Shown piece by piece: positions 1-8,146 of a DNA stretch of 63,805 bases. The position numbers and the translations under genes are program-made. The notes under the pieces are model-generated. The model was given only the letters and a program-made list of their open reading frames with translations. It was not told the DNA's origin and did no database searches. The first letter of the stretch is position 1. Every line of letters begins with the position of its first letter. The stretch comes from Streptomyces sp. NRRL F-2580 (lineage in GTDB: Bacteria; Actinomycetota; Actinomycetes; Streptomycetales; Streptomycetaceae). The stretch lies in contig NZ_JOIR01000038.1 in assembly GCF_000720115.1 (NCBI RefSeq), positions 1 through 63,805 on the forward strand, read 5' to 3'.

Positions 1-1
1 G

Positions 2-73
2 ACCGCAGCCATCTGGCACAACCGGGCCCACAACACACCACTGACCAGGTCACTCATCGCCTACGACCACTGA
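2..73 (+). CDS. 3' end of an IS transposase gene (partial)
   Basis: An open frame enters from the left edge and stops at 71-73. Its 23 residues run from TAAIWHNR to RSLIAYDH. From memory, this Trp-His-Asn ... Arg-Ser-Leu-Ile-Ala-Tyr-Asp-His ending is typical of IS5-type DDE transposases of Streptomyces. The catalytic part lies outside the window, so neither integrity nor activity can be judged. Only 22 bases separate its stop from the convergent stop of the DUF3180 gene. The insertion would therefore sit directly downstream of the folate operon, where other streptomycetes usually carry ordinary core genes. The terminal inverted repeat could not be recognised in the short flank. Confidence 0.6.
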   Translation, partial: TAAIWHNRAHNTPLTRSLIAYDH

Positions 74-95
74 CCAGGCCTTCGGACTTACTCGT

Positions 96-584
96 CTAGG
101 CGCGGGCCGGGGCCTCCGGGGTGGTGTCGTCGTCCTCCGGGAGCTTGAGCACGTGCTCCAGGAAGAGGGCGGCGGCGATGACGGCCACTCCCGCGAGGAC
201 CGAGGCGCCGGCGTACCAGGCCTGATCGCGGCGGGCGGGGATGTCCAGGGAGTCGGTCAGCAGGAAGACGCCCACCCCGCCGTACATGCCGGCCACCAGC
301 GCCGCCACGAGCGCGCTGGCCTGGCCGAAGACCACCGCACGGGCCGCCATCAGCGGCTCCACGCCCTTGGCCCCCGGCCGGCGCTCGCGCTGTGCCTTCA
401 GCCGGGACCGCATGGACAGGGCCGTGGCCAGCAGCACGGCCGCGATGACGCCCAGGACGATCGGCGCGGCCAGCGGAACGCCCGGCAGGGTGCCGTAGGC
501 GTTCCACAGCCGGGCACCCGCCCAGGAGAGGACCCCGGCGACCACGAAGATGCCCGCCAGGACCGCCGGCCTCAGTTGCTTCAC
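96..584 (-). CDS. DUF3180 membrane protein
   Basis: A 162-residue integral membrane protein with four predicted helices, at about residues 8-27, 38-58, 84-108 and 125-143. It has a basic loop after the second helix and an acidic cytoplasmic tail (PEDDD). Length and the N-terminal start (Lys-Gln-Leu-Arg-Pro) match the actinobacterial DUF3180 family, which commonly closes the folate operon. Function is unknown. The start is a GTG at 582-584, and folK ends 54 bases upstream, so co-transcription with folP-folB-folK is likely. Confidence 0.85.
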   Translation of the reverse strand: MKQLRPAVLAGIFVVAGVLSWAGARLWNAYGTLPGVPLAAPIVLGVIAAVLLATALSMRSRLKAQRERRPGAKGVEPLMAARAVVFGQASALVAALVAGMYGGVGVFLLTDSLDIPARRDQAWYAGASVLAGVAVIAAALFLEHVLKLPEDDDTTPEAPARA

Positions 585-638
585 TTGCCCGTTCCCCGCT
601 TTCCGCGCTGATCCGTCAGGCAGTCCACAGGGTAACGA

Positions 639-1247
639 CTACTCCGGGAGGTGGAGTTCCAGGTCCGCGCGCGGCGTGACGCCGCTCAGGCCGGTTTCGG
701 CCAGGAGCGCGGCGACCGGGCCGCGGCCCGGGATCTGGGCCTCCGGGTCGATGTCGTGCCAGGGGGCCAGCACGAAGGCGCGCTGGTGGGCGCGCGGGTG
801 CGGCAGGGTGAGGACGGGGTCGTCGGAGACCCGGTCGGCGTACGCGACGATGTCCACGTCGATCGTGCGGGGGCCCCAGCGCTCCTCGCGGACGCGGTCG
901 AAGGCCTCCTCGATGGCGTGGCCGCGCTCCAGGAGCGAGGACGGGGGCAGCGTGGTCTTCACGGCGACGACCGCGTTGAGGTACGAGGGCTGCGAGCCGG
1001 GCTCGACGCCCCACGGCTCGGTCTCGTAGACGGGGGAGACGGCCTTGACCCGCAGGCCGGGGGTGTCGCCGAGGGCGTCGATGGCGCCCTGGAGGGTCTC
1101 CAGCCGGTTGCCGAGGTTCGCGCCGAGCGCGATGACGGCCCATTTCGGGTTGGACAGGGTGACGTCCGCCGCGTCGACCGTCTCCACGACGGAGGCGGGT
1201 ACCGGCTGGACGGTGGGGTCGCTCTGGGCGTTCAGTCCGTTGTTCAT
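639..1247 (-). CDS. folK: 2-amino-4-hydroxy-6-hydroxymethyldihydropteridine pyrophosphokinase
   Basis: A 202-residue HPPK, which transfers pyrophosphate from ATP to 6-hydroxymethyl-dihydropterin in the step before FolP. The family signatures are GANLGNR at residues 42-48, YETEPWG at 74-80 and the ATP/Mg-binding block RWGPRTIDVDI at 123-133. There is an extra N-terminal segment of about 35 residues, common in actinobacterial FolK. The ATG at 1245-1247 was chosen because it overlaps the folB stop by four bases (ATGA). A longer in-frame start at 1358 would run inside folB. Translation is probably coupled to folB. Confidence 0.95.
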   Translation of the reverse strand: MNNGLNAQSDPTVQPVPASVVETVDAADVTLSNPKWAVIALGANLGNRLETLQGAIDALGDTPGLRVKAVSPVYETEPWGVEPGSQPSYLNAVVAVKTTLPPSSLLERGHAIEEAFDRVREERWGPRTIDVDIVAYADRVSDDPVLTLPHPRAHQRAFVLAPWHDIDPEAQIPGRGPVAALLAETGLSGVTPRADLELHLPE

Positions 1248-1603
1248 GCGCGGCTCCGGGTGATCGTGATGGTCACGTCGTCGAACGGGACGGTGATGGG
1301 CGCGTCCGGCTTGTGGACGACGACCTCCACCTGCGCCACCGCTTCGTGCTTGAGGCACTGCTGGGCGATCCGCTCGGCGAGGGTCTCGATCAGGTCCACG
1401 GGCTCTCCCTGGACCACGTCGACGACTTCCTCGGCTACTACCCCGTAGTGCACGGTCTTCGCCAGGTCGTCCCCGGCCGCCGCGGGGCGGGTGTCGAGGT
1501 GCAGCACCAGGTCGACGATGAAGGTCTGGCCTTCCTCGCGCTCCCGGGGGAAGACGCCGTGGTGCCCGCGAGCCTTGAGGCCGCGCAGCGCGACACGATC
1601 CAC
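1244..1603 (-). CDS. folB: dihydroneopterin aldolase
   Basis: A 119-residue cytoplasmic enzyme that cleaves 7,8-dihydroneopterin to 6-hydroxymethyl-dihydropterin and glycolaldehyde, feeding FolK. It shows the family pattern HGVFPREREEGQTF at residues 15-28, the substrate-binding Glu in ETLAERIA at about 73, and the catalytic Lys98 in VHKPDAP. The GTG at 1601-1603 (protein begins VDRVALRG) gives the normal family length. An upstream in-frame extension to 1834 is low-complexity and overlaps the preceding gene. It ends in a 4-base overlap with folK. Confidence 0.95.
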   Translation of the reverse strand: MDRVALRGLKARGHHGVFPREREEGQTFIVDLVLHLDTRPAAAGDDLAKTVHYGVVAEEVVDVVQGEPVDLIETLAERIAQQCLKHEAVAQVEVVVHKPDAPITVPFDDVTITITRSRA

Positions 1604-1733
1604 GCGAATCACTCCTGCTTTCGTAGTGCTTCCGGTCCCGGGGCTCCCCGGGGCCATGGGCCTACGCCGAGTGCGGTCGGCGTCGTCCGTCTTCGAATTT
1701 ACCTGCGAAATACTCCGGGTCCCGCCGTAGGGG

Positions 1734-2177
1734 TCAGGAGGCGTCGTCCTCGTCCTCGTCCTCGGACTCCGTGAGGACGGGAGAACCGTGATGGGACCAG
1801 AGGCGCCAGCCCTCGGATGTGCGTCGGAACACATTCGTCGCGACGACGAGCTGGCCGACGAGCGGGCCGAGCTCCCCGCCGTCCTCGGCGGGGCCGCCGC
1901 TGAGGATGTTCTCCGTGCACGTCACCAGGGCGGTGTCGCCTATCACGGCCACCTTGGTGTCGGTGAGGAAGAACTGGATGTAGTCCGTGTGGGACATGAT
2001 CAGGGCGTACGAGCGGAGCACCTCGCCGCGGCCGGAGAGCACCGGCCACCCGGGGTGCACGCAGGAGATCTCGTCCTCCAGCCAGAGCGCCGACAGAGCG
2101 TCGAAGTCCCCCCGCTCCATTGCCTCGTAGAAGGCCGTGTTGACCTCTTCGACCGCTTCGATGTCGGTTCTGCTCAC
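1734..2177 (-). CDS. NTF2-like (SnoaL/DUF4440-type) protein
   Basis: A 147-residue protein with the cone-shaped NTF2-like fold. It opens with an amphipathic helix (VEEVNTAFYEAMERGD), has the conserved LSALW and HPGWPVLSGR segments, and later strands containing WRLWSHHGSP. The tail is very acidic. Such proteins include isomerases, hydrolases and non-catalytic ligand binders, so the substrate cannot be told from sequence. It sits 25 bases after folP and before folB in a conserved operon position, which suggests a role near pterin metabolism, but that is inference only. Confidence 0.8.
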   Translation of the reverse strand: MSRTDIEAVEEVNTAFYEAMERGDFDALSALWLEDEISCVHPGWPVLSGRGEVLRSYALIMSHTDYIQFFLTDTKVAVIGDTALVTCTENILSGGPAEDGGELGPLVGQLVVATNVFRRTSEGWRLWSHHGSPVLTESEDEDEDDAS

Positions 2178-2202
2178 AGTGCTCCTTGTCGGTCGTTGAG
2201 GA

Positions 2203-3075
2203 TCAGAGTGCCCCTTCCACGGCGCGGGCCACCCGAACCGCGTCCGCGGTCGCCCGTACCTCGTGGACCCGTACGGCCCAGGCGCCCTGGTGGGCGGCGA
2301 TGGCCGAGACGGCGGCCGTCGCCGCGTCGCGCTCGCGGGCGGGCGGCGGGGCCGCGTCCTGCGCGCCGGCCAGGACCCGGCCGAGGAAACGCTTCCTCGA
2401 CGCGGCGACCAGCAGCGGGAAGCCCAGCGCGCGCAGCTCGGGCAGGTGGGCGACCAGGGCCAGGTCGTGCTCGGCGTTCTTGGCGAAGCCGAGGCCCGGG
2501 TCGACGACGAGCCGCTCGGGGGCGATCCCGCCGGCCACGACGGCGTCGATGCGGGCCCGGAGTTCGGCGGTGACCTCGGCGAGCACGTCGTCGTAGACGG
2601 CGAGGCTGTTCATGCCGGCGCTGAAGCCGCGCCAGTGCATCACCACGAAGGGCACCTCGGCGGCGGCGACGGCCGGGATCATGCCGGGGTCGGCGAGGCC
2701 GCCGCTGACGTCGTTGACGAGTGCGGCGCCGGCGGCGACGGCCTGGGCGGCGACGGCCGCGCGCATGGTGTCGACGGAGACGGTGACGCCCTCGGAGGCG
2801 AGGCCGCGCACCACGGGGACGACCCGGCGCAGCTCCTCCTCCTCGTCGACGCGGGAGGCGCCGGGCCGGGTGGACTCGCCGCCGACGTCGATGAGGTCGG
2901 CGCCCTGCTTGACGAGGTCGAGGCCGCGCTTGACGGCCGCCGTGGTGTCGAACCAGCGGCCGCCGTCGGAGAAGGAGTCGGGCGTGACGTTGACGACGCC
3001 CATGACCGCGCAGCGGTCCCACTCCGGCAGACCTGTGACCCGGCCCCTGCCGGTGGCTCCGCGCTTCGTGTTCAT
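2203..3075 (-). CDS. folP: dihydropteroate synthase
   Basis: A 290-residue TIM-barrel enzyme joining p-aminobenzoate to 6-hydroxymethyl-dihydropterin pyrophosphate, the sulfonamide target. Both family signatures are present: MGVVNVTPDSFSDGG at residues 25-39 and LIDVGGESTRPGA at 61-73. The C-terminal pterin/phosphate-binding ASRKRFLG is also there. The ATG at 3073-3075 was chosen, because the extension to 3222 overlaps the upstream terminator hairpin and lacks homology. It is the first gene of the minus-strand folate operon. folE and ftsH, usual neighbours elsewhere, are not in this window. Confidence 0.95.
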   Translation of the reverse strand: MNTKRGATGRGRVTGLPEWDRCAVMGVVNVTPDSFSDGGRWFDTTAAVKRGLDLVKQGADLIDVGGESTRPGASRVDEEEELRRVVPVVRGLASEGVTVSVDTMRAAVAAQAVAAGAALVNDVSGGLADPGMIPAVAAAEVPFVVMHWRGFSAGMNSLAVYDDVLAEVTAELRARIDAVVAGGIAPERLVVDPGLGFAKNAEHDLALVAHLPELRALGFPLLVAASRKRFLGRVLAGAQDAAPPPARERDAATAAVSAIAAHQGAWAVRVHEVRATADAVRVARAVEGAL

Positions 3076-3108
3076 AGGTCCAAGGGTAGGGCTGACCTGG
3101 ATACGGAA

Positions 3109-3140
3109 GGGCCCCGGCGGTCTGGTGGCCGCCGGGGCCC
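3109..3140 (-). terminator. hairpin terminator after the lysyltransferase gene
   Basis: Perfect 12-bp arms, GGGCCCCGGCGG at 3109-3120 and its complement at 3129-3140, with an 8-base loop. It lies between the lysyltransferase stop and the folP start. It would end transcripts from upstream, although only a short T-poor tail follows. Confidence 0.6.
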
Positions 3141-3158
3141 GGTGGGCGTACGGGGCGG

Positions 3159-5006
3159 CTAGGCCGCCTGGACCTCGCGTTCCGTCTGTTTCGGGACGGT
3201 CGTCATGTGGTTGTGCGTGCACGTGCGGACCGGCTTGGGGCGGCGGCGGCTCGCGAAGAGGCGCGGCAGGGCCAGCGTCACGAAGCCCTCGGCCTGCATC
3301 GCGGCGAAGCCGATGCGGGGCAGGTCACGGGTGGTGCGGAAGACCACGAAGCGGGGCTCCCAGCGGGGGCGGAACTTCGCGTTGAACTTGTACAGCGACT
3401 CGATCTGGAACCAGCGGGACAGGAAGACCAGCAGGCCCCGCCACATGCGCAGGACCGGGCCGGCGCCGATCTTCTCGCCGCGGGCGAGGGCCGAGCGGAA
3501 CATCGCGAAGTTCAGCGAGACCTTCTCGATCTTCAGACCGGGGGCGGCCTCCAGGGAGGCGACGATCAGCAGCTCGTTCATGCCGGGGTCGGCGGCGCGG
3601 TCGCGGCGCATCAGCTCCAGCGACATGCCGTCCGTGCCCCACGGGACGAAGTGCAGGACGGCCTTGAGGTCGCCGAAGGGGCTGGTGTCGCCCTCCTCGA
3701 CGCGGTGGGCGGTGGCGATGAAGCAGTCGCCGTCGCCCGGGTCGCCGACCCGGCCCAGCGCCATCGAGAAGCCGCGCTCGGTGTCGGTGCCGCGCCAGGC
3801 TTCGGCGGCGCCGCGCACCTGCTCCAGCTCCTCCTCGGTGAGCTCGCTGACCCGGCGGACCTTGGTGGTGTAGCCGTTGCGCTCGATGCGCTTCACCATC
3901 TGGCGGACATTGCGCATGGCGCGGCCCGAGAGGGAGAAGTCTTTGACATCGACAATCGCCTCGTCACCCAGCTCCAGGGCGTCCAGGCCGGTCTCGCGGG
4001 TCCAGACCTCGCCGCCGGTCTCGCTGCAGCCCATGACGGCCGGGGTCCAGGAGTGGGCCTTGGCCTCGTCCATGAACCGCTCGATGGCGCCGGGCCAGGC
4101 CTCGACGTCGCCGATGGGGTCGCCGGAGGCGAGCATCACGCCGGAGACGACGCGGTAGGTGACGGCGGCCTTGCCGCTGGGGGAGAAGACGACGGCCTTG
4201 TCGCGGCGGAGCGCGAAGTGCCCGAGGGAGTCGCGGCCGCCGTGCTTGGCGAGGAGCTCGCGCAGCTTGCCCTCGTCGTCGACGGTGAGCCGGGCGGCCG
4301 GGTGCTCGGGGCGGAAGGCCAGGTACATGGTGGTGAGCGCGGTCAGCATGCCGAGCGCGCCGAGGGAGTAGCCGACGGTCCAGGAGACCTGGCCGGCGTA
4401 GGCGACGGGGCCCTCGAAGCCGAAGAGGCCGTAGACGACGTGCTTGATCTGCTCGTACAGGCCCGGGTTGCCGACGACCTTGTTCGGGTGGACGTTGACG
4501 ATGAGCAGGCCGAGCCCGATGGAGCCGGCGCTCATCAGTACGAAGTTCGCGAGCGCCTTCCAGCGGCTGCGCGGGTCGGGCAGCGCCTTGAATTCACCCT
4601 GGTGGCACAGCAGCAGCGCGAAGAGCACCGCCGCGATGACCACGCCGGGGATCGAGTGCCGGTACAGGAACTGCGCCGCCGCGCCGGCCGGCAGCAGGAC
4701 GACCGCCGCCCGCCAGGCCCGGCGCTTGCGGCGCTTGAGGCCGTGCGCGAGCAGCAGGAGCAGGACGCCCGCGCTGATGGCGAGGGCGGCCGCGAACGGG
4801 CCGAAGACCGGCAGCACCTCCGCCACGGCGTGGATCCTGCTGTGCCGGAAGCGCGGGAAGACCCCCGCCGCGATGTCCAGAAGGCCGACGATCATGACGG
4901 CCGTACCTACCAGGCCGGGCACCGACTCCGGCTGTGGACCTCGGAAGATTCGGCGGACCCTGCTCGGAACCTGTCCCGACTTATCGCCATCTATCCTGCT
5001 AGACAT
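3159..5006 (-). CDS. MprF-like phosphatidylglycerol lysyltransferase-domain membrane protein (DUF2156)
   Basis: A 615-residue protein. Residues 30-235 carry about six membrane helices, with basic cytoplasmic loops such as KRRKRRAWR at 91-99. Residues 250-590 form the soluble DUF2156/GNAT-like domain with GDPIGD at 295-300 and a long basic C-terminus. In this family the soluble domain transfers an amino acid from aminoacyl-tRNA to phosphatidylglycerol, lowering surface charge and giving resistance to cationic peptides. The membrane part is shorter than in staphylococcal MprF, so it may not contain the full flippase. The substrate amino acid is unknown. It diverges from the esterase gene at 5159. 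Confidence 0.8.
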   Translation of the reverse strand: MSSRIDGDKSGQVPSRVRRIFRGPQPESVPGLVGTAVMIVGLLDIAAGVFPRFRHSRIHAVAEVLPVFGPFAAALAISAGVLLLLLAHGLKRRKRRAWRAAVVLLPAGAAAQFLYRHSIPGVVIAAVLFALLLCHQGEFKALPDPRSRWKALANFVLMSAGSIGLGLLIVNVHPNKVVGNPGLYEQIKHVVYGLFGFEGPVAYAGQVSWTVGYSLGALGMLTALTTMYLAFRPEHPAARLTVDDEGKLRELLAKHGGRDSLGHFALRRDKAVVFSPSGKAAVTYRVVSGVMLASGDPIGDVEAWPGAIERFMDEAKAHSWTPAVMGCSETGGEVWTRETGLDALELGDEAIVDVKDFSLSGRAMRNVRQMVKRIERNGYTTKVRRVSELTEEELEQVRGAAEAWRGTDTERGFSMALGRVGDPGDGDCFIATAHRVEEGDTSPFGDLKAVLHFVPWGTDGMSLELMRRDRAADPGMNELLIVASLEAAPGLKIEKVSLNFAMFRSALARGEKIGAGPVLRMWRGLLVFLSRWFQIESLYKFNAKFRPRWEPRFVVFRTTRDLPRIGFAAMQAEGFVTLALPRLFASRRRPKPVRTCTHNHMTTVPKQTEREVQAA

Positions 5007-5118
5007 CGCTTCCCGTTGCTCCGCGAGAGATCATGTGGCCGAAGGCCGCGACAGCCTCCGGTGTGTGGTGCGTCCCTTAGGACGACATTGACGAGGAGCG
5101 GGTTCACTCTTTCGTCGG

Positions 5119-5127
5119 AAAAAAAAA
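5119..5127. repeat. run of nine A
   Basis: Nine consecutive A residues, very unusual in this GC-rich window. The run lies in the 152-base divergent interval between the lysyltransferase (start 5006) and the esterase (start 5159), 31 bases before the latter. It could be an UP-like element, a bent segment or a slippage site. Confidence 0.7.
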
Positions 5128-5158
5128 GTCCTGCCACCAGAAAGTCGACTGACTGCTC

Positions 5159-6268
5159 ATGGGTCTCACGAGTACTACGGTTCTGGCGTTGGCCATCCTG
5201 GCCGGTGTGCTGCTCTTCGCGGCCACCGTCTGGCTGTGGCCGAAGCTGTCGGGCCGCACCTGGCGTGCCGTCGCCGGCCGGATCGGGCTCCTGCTGGCGA
5301 CGCAGCTGGCGCTGTTCTCGGCTGTGGGTCTCGCGGCTAACAAGTCGTTCCTCTTCTACGGTTCCTGGGCCGACCTGTTCGGCCAGGAGACGTCCATGGG
5401 CAAGGTCGTCGACCACTCGATGAGCAGCGACGACATCAAGGTCGTCGACAAGCAGAAGCTGGACGTCCCCGGTGGCGCCAAGCCCCAGGTCGGCGGTCAG
5501 ATCCTGAAGGTTGCCATAACCGGGCAGAAGTCGAAGATAACGAGCCCCGGCTACGTCTGGCTCCCGCCGGAGTACTTCCAGCCGCAGCACAAGGACCAGA
5601 ACTTCCCCGCCTCCATCGTCCTGACGGGCTATCCGGGCACCGCCGAGAACCTGATCAAAGGGCTCGACTACCCCATGAAGGCCTTCAGCCTGTCCAAGTC
5701 GGGCAAGATGAAGCCGATGATCCTGGTCATGCTGCGCCCGACCATCGCGCCGCCGCGTGACACCGAGTGCGTCGACATACCCGGCGGCCCCCAGACCGAG
5801 ACCTTCTTCGGCGAGGACCTCCCGCAGGCCATCACGAACACCTTCCGGGTCGGCAAGAAGCCGCAGAACATGGGGTTCATCGGCAACTCCACGGGCGGTT
5901 ACTGCGCCCTGAAGATCGCCGCGCACTACCCGCAGACGTTCGGTGCCGCCGCCGGTCTGTCCGCGTACTACGACGCCCCGGACGACCCGACGACCGGCGA
6001 CCTCTTCCACGGGGACGAGAAACTGAAGAAGCGCGCGGACGTGCTGCACAGCATCGAGAACAAGAAGCCGAGCGGTACGTCCTTCCTCGTGACGAGCAGC
6101 GAGAAGGGCGAGCCGAACCTCGGCGACACCCGGAAGTTCATCAAGAAGGTGCAGGGCCCGGACCGGGTCTCCTCGATCATCCTCGACAGCGGTGGCCACA
6201 ACTTCAACACGTGGCGCCGCGAGATCCCGCCGATGCTGGTGTGGATGAGCGGGCGCATCCAGGCCTGA
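5159..6268 (+). CDS. membrane-anchored alpha/beta-hydrolase (esterase D/mycolyltransferase-like fold)
   Basis: A 369-residue protein with two N-terminal membrane helices at about residues 7-28 and 42-61, followed by an extracytoplasmic esterase domain. The nucleophile elbow is GNSTG at 242-246 (Ser244). A late GGHNF motif at 345-349 supplies a likely catalytic His347. A LTGYPGT segment near 156 resembles the oxyanion region. Family members include feruloyl esterases, S-formylglutathione hydrolases and mycolyltransferases. Without a recognisable substrate-specific motif the role stays open. The divergent lysyltransferase suggests a cell-envelope lipid or polymer substrate (inference). Start ATG at 5159. 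Confidence 0.8.
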   Translation: MGLTSTTVLALAILAGVLLFAATVWLWPKLSGRTWRAVAGRIGLLLATQLALFSAVGLAANKSFLFYGSWADLFGQETSMGKVVDHSMSSDDIKVVDKQKLDVPGGAKPQVGGQILKVAITGQKSKITSPGYVWLPPEYFQPQHKDQNFPASIVLTGYPGTAENLIKGLDYPMKAFSLSKSGKMKPMILVMLRPTIAPPRDTECVDIPGGPQTETFFGEDLPQAITNTFRVGKKPQNMGFIGNSTGGYCALKIAAHYPQTFGAAAGLSAYYDAPDDPTTGDLFHGDEKLKKRADVLHSIENKKPSGTSFLVTSSEKGEPNLGDTRKFIKKVQGPDRVSSIILDSGGHNFNTWRREIPPMLVWMSGRIQA

Positions 6269-6288
6269 GGCCGTGGAGGCGCGCACGG

Positions 6289-6324
6289 CGGAAGGGCCCG
6301 GCTCGGGAGAGCCGGGCCCTTCCG
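6289..6324. terminator. bidirectional terminator between convergent genes
   Basis: A perfect 16-bp stem (6289-6304 with 6309-6324) and a four-base loop between the esterase stop and the convergent ABC ATPase stop. The core CGGAAGGGCCCGGCTC pairs with its exact complement. Confidence 0.85.
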
Positions 6325-6333
6325 CGTTCTGCG

Positions 6334-7305
6334 CTACGCCTCCTGCAACTGGGCCCGGCGCAGGGCCCGGTGCACGCCCTCCGGGGTCAGTACGCCGACC
6401 AGGGCGCCGGAGTCCGGGTCCGTGACCCCGATCCGGCCCGAGTCCTCCTGGAGCAGGGCCGCGAGCGCCTCGCGCAGCGTCGCGCCGAGCTCCACGGCCG
6501 CCGCCGGGGCCTCGCCCTCGGCCGCCGCCAGGTCGGCCGCCTCGACCGCGGTGACCGCGAGCCGCTTCAGGCCCCGGTCGGAGCCGACGAAGGAGGCCAC
6601 GTACGGGGTGGCCGGCGAGCCGAGGACCGCCGCGGGGCGGGCGAACTGCTCGATGGTGCCCGTCCCGTAGACCGCGATGCGGTCACCGAGCCGGATGGCC
6701 TCCTCAAGGTCGTGGGTGACCAGCAGGATCGTCTTGCGCACCGTCTTCTGCAGGGTCAGGAACTCGTTCTGCAGCCGTTCGCGCACCACGGGGTCCACCG
6801 CGCCGAAGGGCTCGTCCATCAGCAGCACCGGCGGATCGGCGGCGAGCGCGCGGGCCACGCCGACGCGCTGGCGCTGCCCGCCGGACAGCTGCTCCGGGTA
6901 CCGGCCCCCGTACACGGCCGGATCCAGCCCCACCAGTTCGAGCAGATCGGCCGCCCGGGCGCGGGCCTTGGCCTTCGGGGTGCCGATCAGCTGCGGCACG
7001 GTCGCCGTGTTCTCCAGCACCGTCTTGTGCGGGAACAGCCCGACCTGCTGGATGACGTACCCGATGCGGCGGCGCAGCTCGACCGGGTCGGCGGCCGCGA
7101 TGTCCTCGCCGCCGAGCAGGATCCGGCCGGAGGTCGGGTCGATCAGCCGGTTGACCATCTTCATCGTGGTCGTCTTGCCGCAGCCGGACGGTCCCACGAG
7201 CGTGACCAGCTCACCCTCCGCCACCTCGAAGGACAGGTCCTCGACGGCTGTCGTCCCGTCGGGGTAGCGCTTGGTCACATGCTCGAATCGGATCACGGCC
7301 CCCAT
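6334..7305 (-). CDS. glycine betaine/choline-type ABC transporter ATP-binding protein
   Basis: A 323-residue ATPase of the OpuCA/ProV class. It shows Walker A GPSGCGKT at 38-45, signature LSGGQ at 140-144, Walker B LLMDEP at 161-166 and the switch His in VTHD at 196-199. Residues 245-323 look like a single regulatory CBS-type extension. The start is ATG at 7303-7305; much longer in-frame reading upstream overlaps the divergent permease. It is divergent from the two permeases and binding protein at 7444-9825, with which it should form one osmoprotectant importer. Confidence 0.9.
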   Translation of the reverse strand: MGAVIRFEHVTKRYPDGTTAVEDLSFEVAEGELVTLVGPSGCGKTTTMKMVNRLIDPTSGRILLGGEDIAAADPVELRRRIGYVIQQVGLFPHKTVLENTATVPQLIGTPKAKARARAADLLELVGLDPAVYGGRYPEQLSGGQRQRVGVARALAADPPVLLMDEPFGAVDPVVRERLQNEFLTLQKTVRKTILLVTHDLEEAIRLGDRIAVYGTGTIEQFARPAAVLGSPATPYVASFVGSDRGLKRLAVTAVEAADLAAAEGEAPAAAVELGATLREALAALLQEDSGRIGVTDPDSGALVGVLTPEGVHRALRRAQLQEA

Positions 7306-7443
7306 CCTTCCGCACGGGCGGTACGGATGTGTGAAGGGCGTGTTGCCCCGGTGCGAAGGATTCCGGCCATTGAGGGCGGTGCGGGTTATGGTCGCTCGTG
7401 GATGCGATCGGCAAGCGTGTGTTCGACGACGGGGGGTGGGGGC

Positions 7444-8142
7444 ATGGCCGGGCGGAACTGCCTGGTGGCGAACGACTGGATCTGCTGGGACTACGTCACC
7501 TCCCGCTCCCAGGAACTCACCGACGCCACCCTCGAACACATCTGGATCACGGGCGTGTCCGTCCTGATCGGCATAGCCGTGTCCGTGCCGCTGGCCCTGC
7601 TGGCCCGCCGCAGCCGCCGCTGGGCGGCGCCCGTGCTGGCCCTCACCACGCTGCTCTACACGATCCCCTCGCTGGCCATGTTCTCCCTGCTGCTGCCGGT
7701 CTTCGGGCTCTCGGCGGCGCTCGTGGTCACCGGGCTCGTGCTGTATTCGCTGACGATCCTGGTGCGCAACGTGCTGGCCGGCCTGGAGGCCGTGCCCGAG
7801 GAGGTACGGGAGGCCGCGCGCGGCATGGGGTACGGCCCGGGCCGACTGCTGTGGCAGGTCGAACTGCCGCTGGCACTGCCCGCGCTGCTCGCCGGCGTAC
7901 GGATCGCCACGGTCTCGACGGTCGCGCTGACCACGGTCGGCTCCATCGTCGGCAAGGGGGGCCTCGGCAACCTCATCGCCCCGGCGGTGAACAGCTCCTT
8001 CAAGGCCCAGGTGCTGACGGCCTCGGTGCTGTGCGTGCTGCTCGCGCTCGTGGCCGACCTGCTGCTGCTGGGCGTACAGCGGCTGCTCACGCCGTGGACC
8101 CGGGCCGGAGCCCGGCCGACGGCTCCGGGGAAGGGGGCCTGA
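7444..8142 (+). CDS. quaternary-amine ABC transporter permease 1
   Basis: A 232-residue inner-membrane permease with about five helices and the binding-protein-dependent (EAA) loop, here EVREAARGMGYGPGRLL followed by LPLALP. It belongs to the OpuCB/ProW family. The ATG at 7444 follows a G-rich Shine-Dalgarno stretch; an earlier in-frame ATG at 7402 cannot be excluded. The next permease starts four bases after its stop. It pairs with the second permease to form the channel for a betaine- or choline-like solute. Confidence 0.88.
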   Translation: MAGRNCLVANDWICWDYVTSRSQELTDATLEHIWITGVSVLIGIAVSVPLALLARRSRRWAAPVLALTTLLYTIPSLAMFSLLLPVFGLSAALVVTGLVLYSLTILVRNVLAGLEAVPEEVREAARGMGYGPGRLLWQVELPLALPALLAGVRIATVSTVALTTVGSIVGKGGLGNLIAPAVNSSFKAQVLTASVLCVLLALVADLLLLGVQRLLTPWTRAGARPTAPGKGA

Positions 8143-8146
8143 GGCC

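Noticed and set aside
3207..5423. 738-codon open frame opposite the lysyltransferase gene
   Set aside because: Composition is Gly/Ala/Val/Asp-rich nonsense typical of an antisense frame in GC-rich DNA, with no motifs, while the opposite strand encodes a clear protein.
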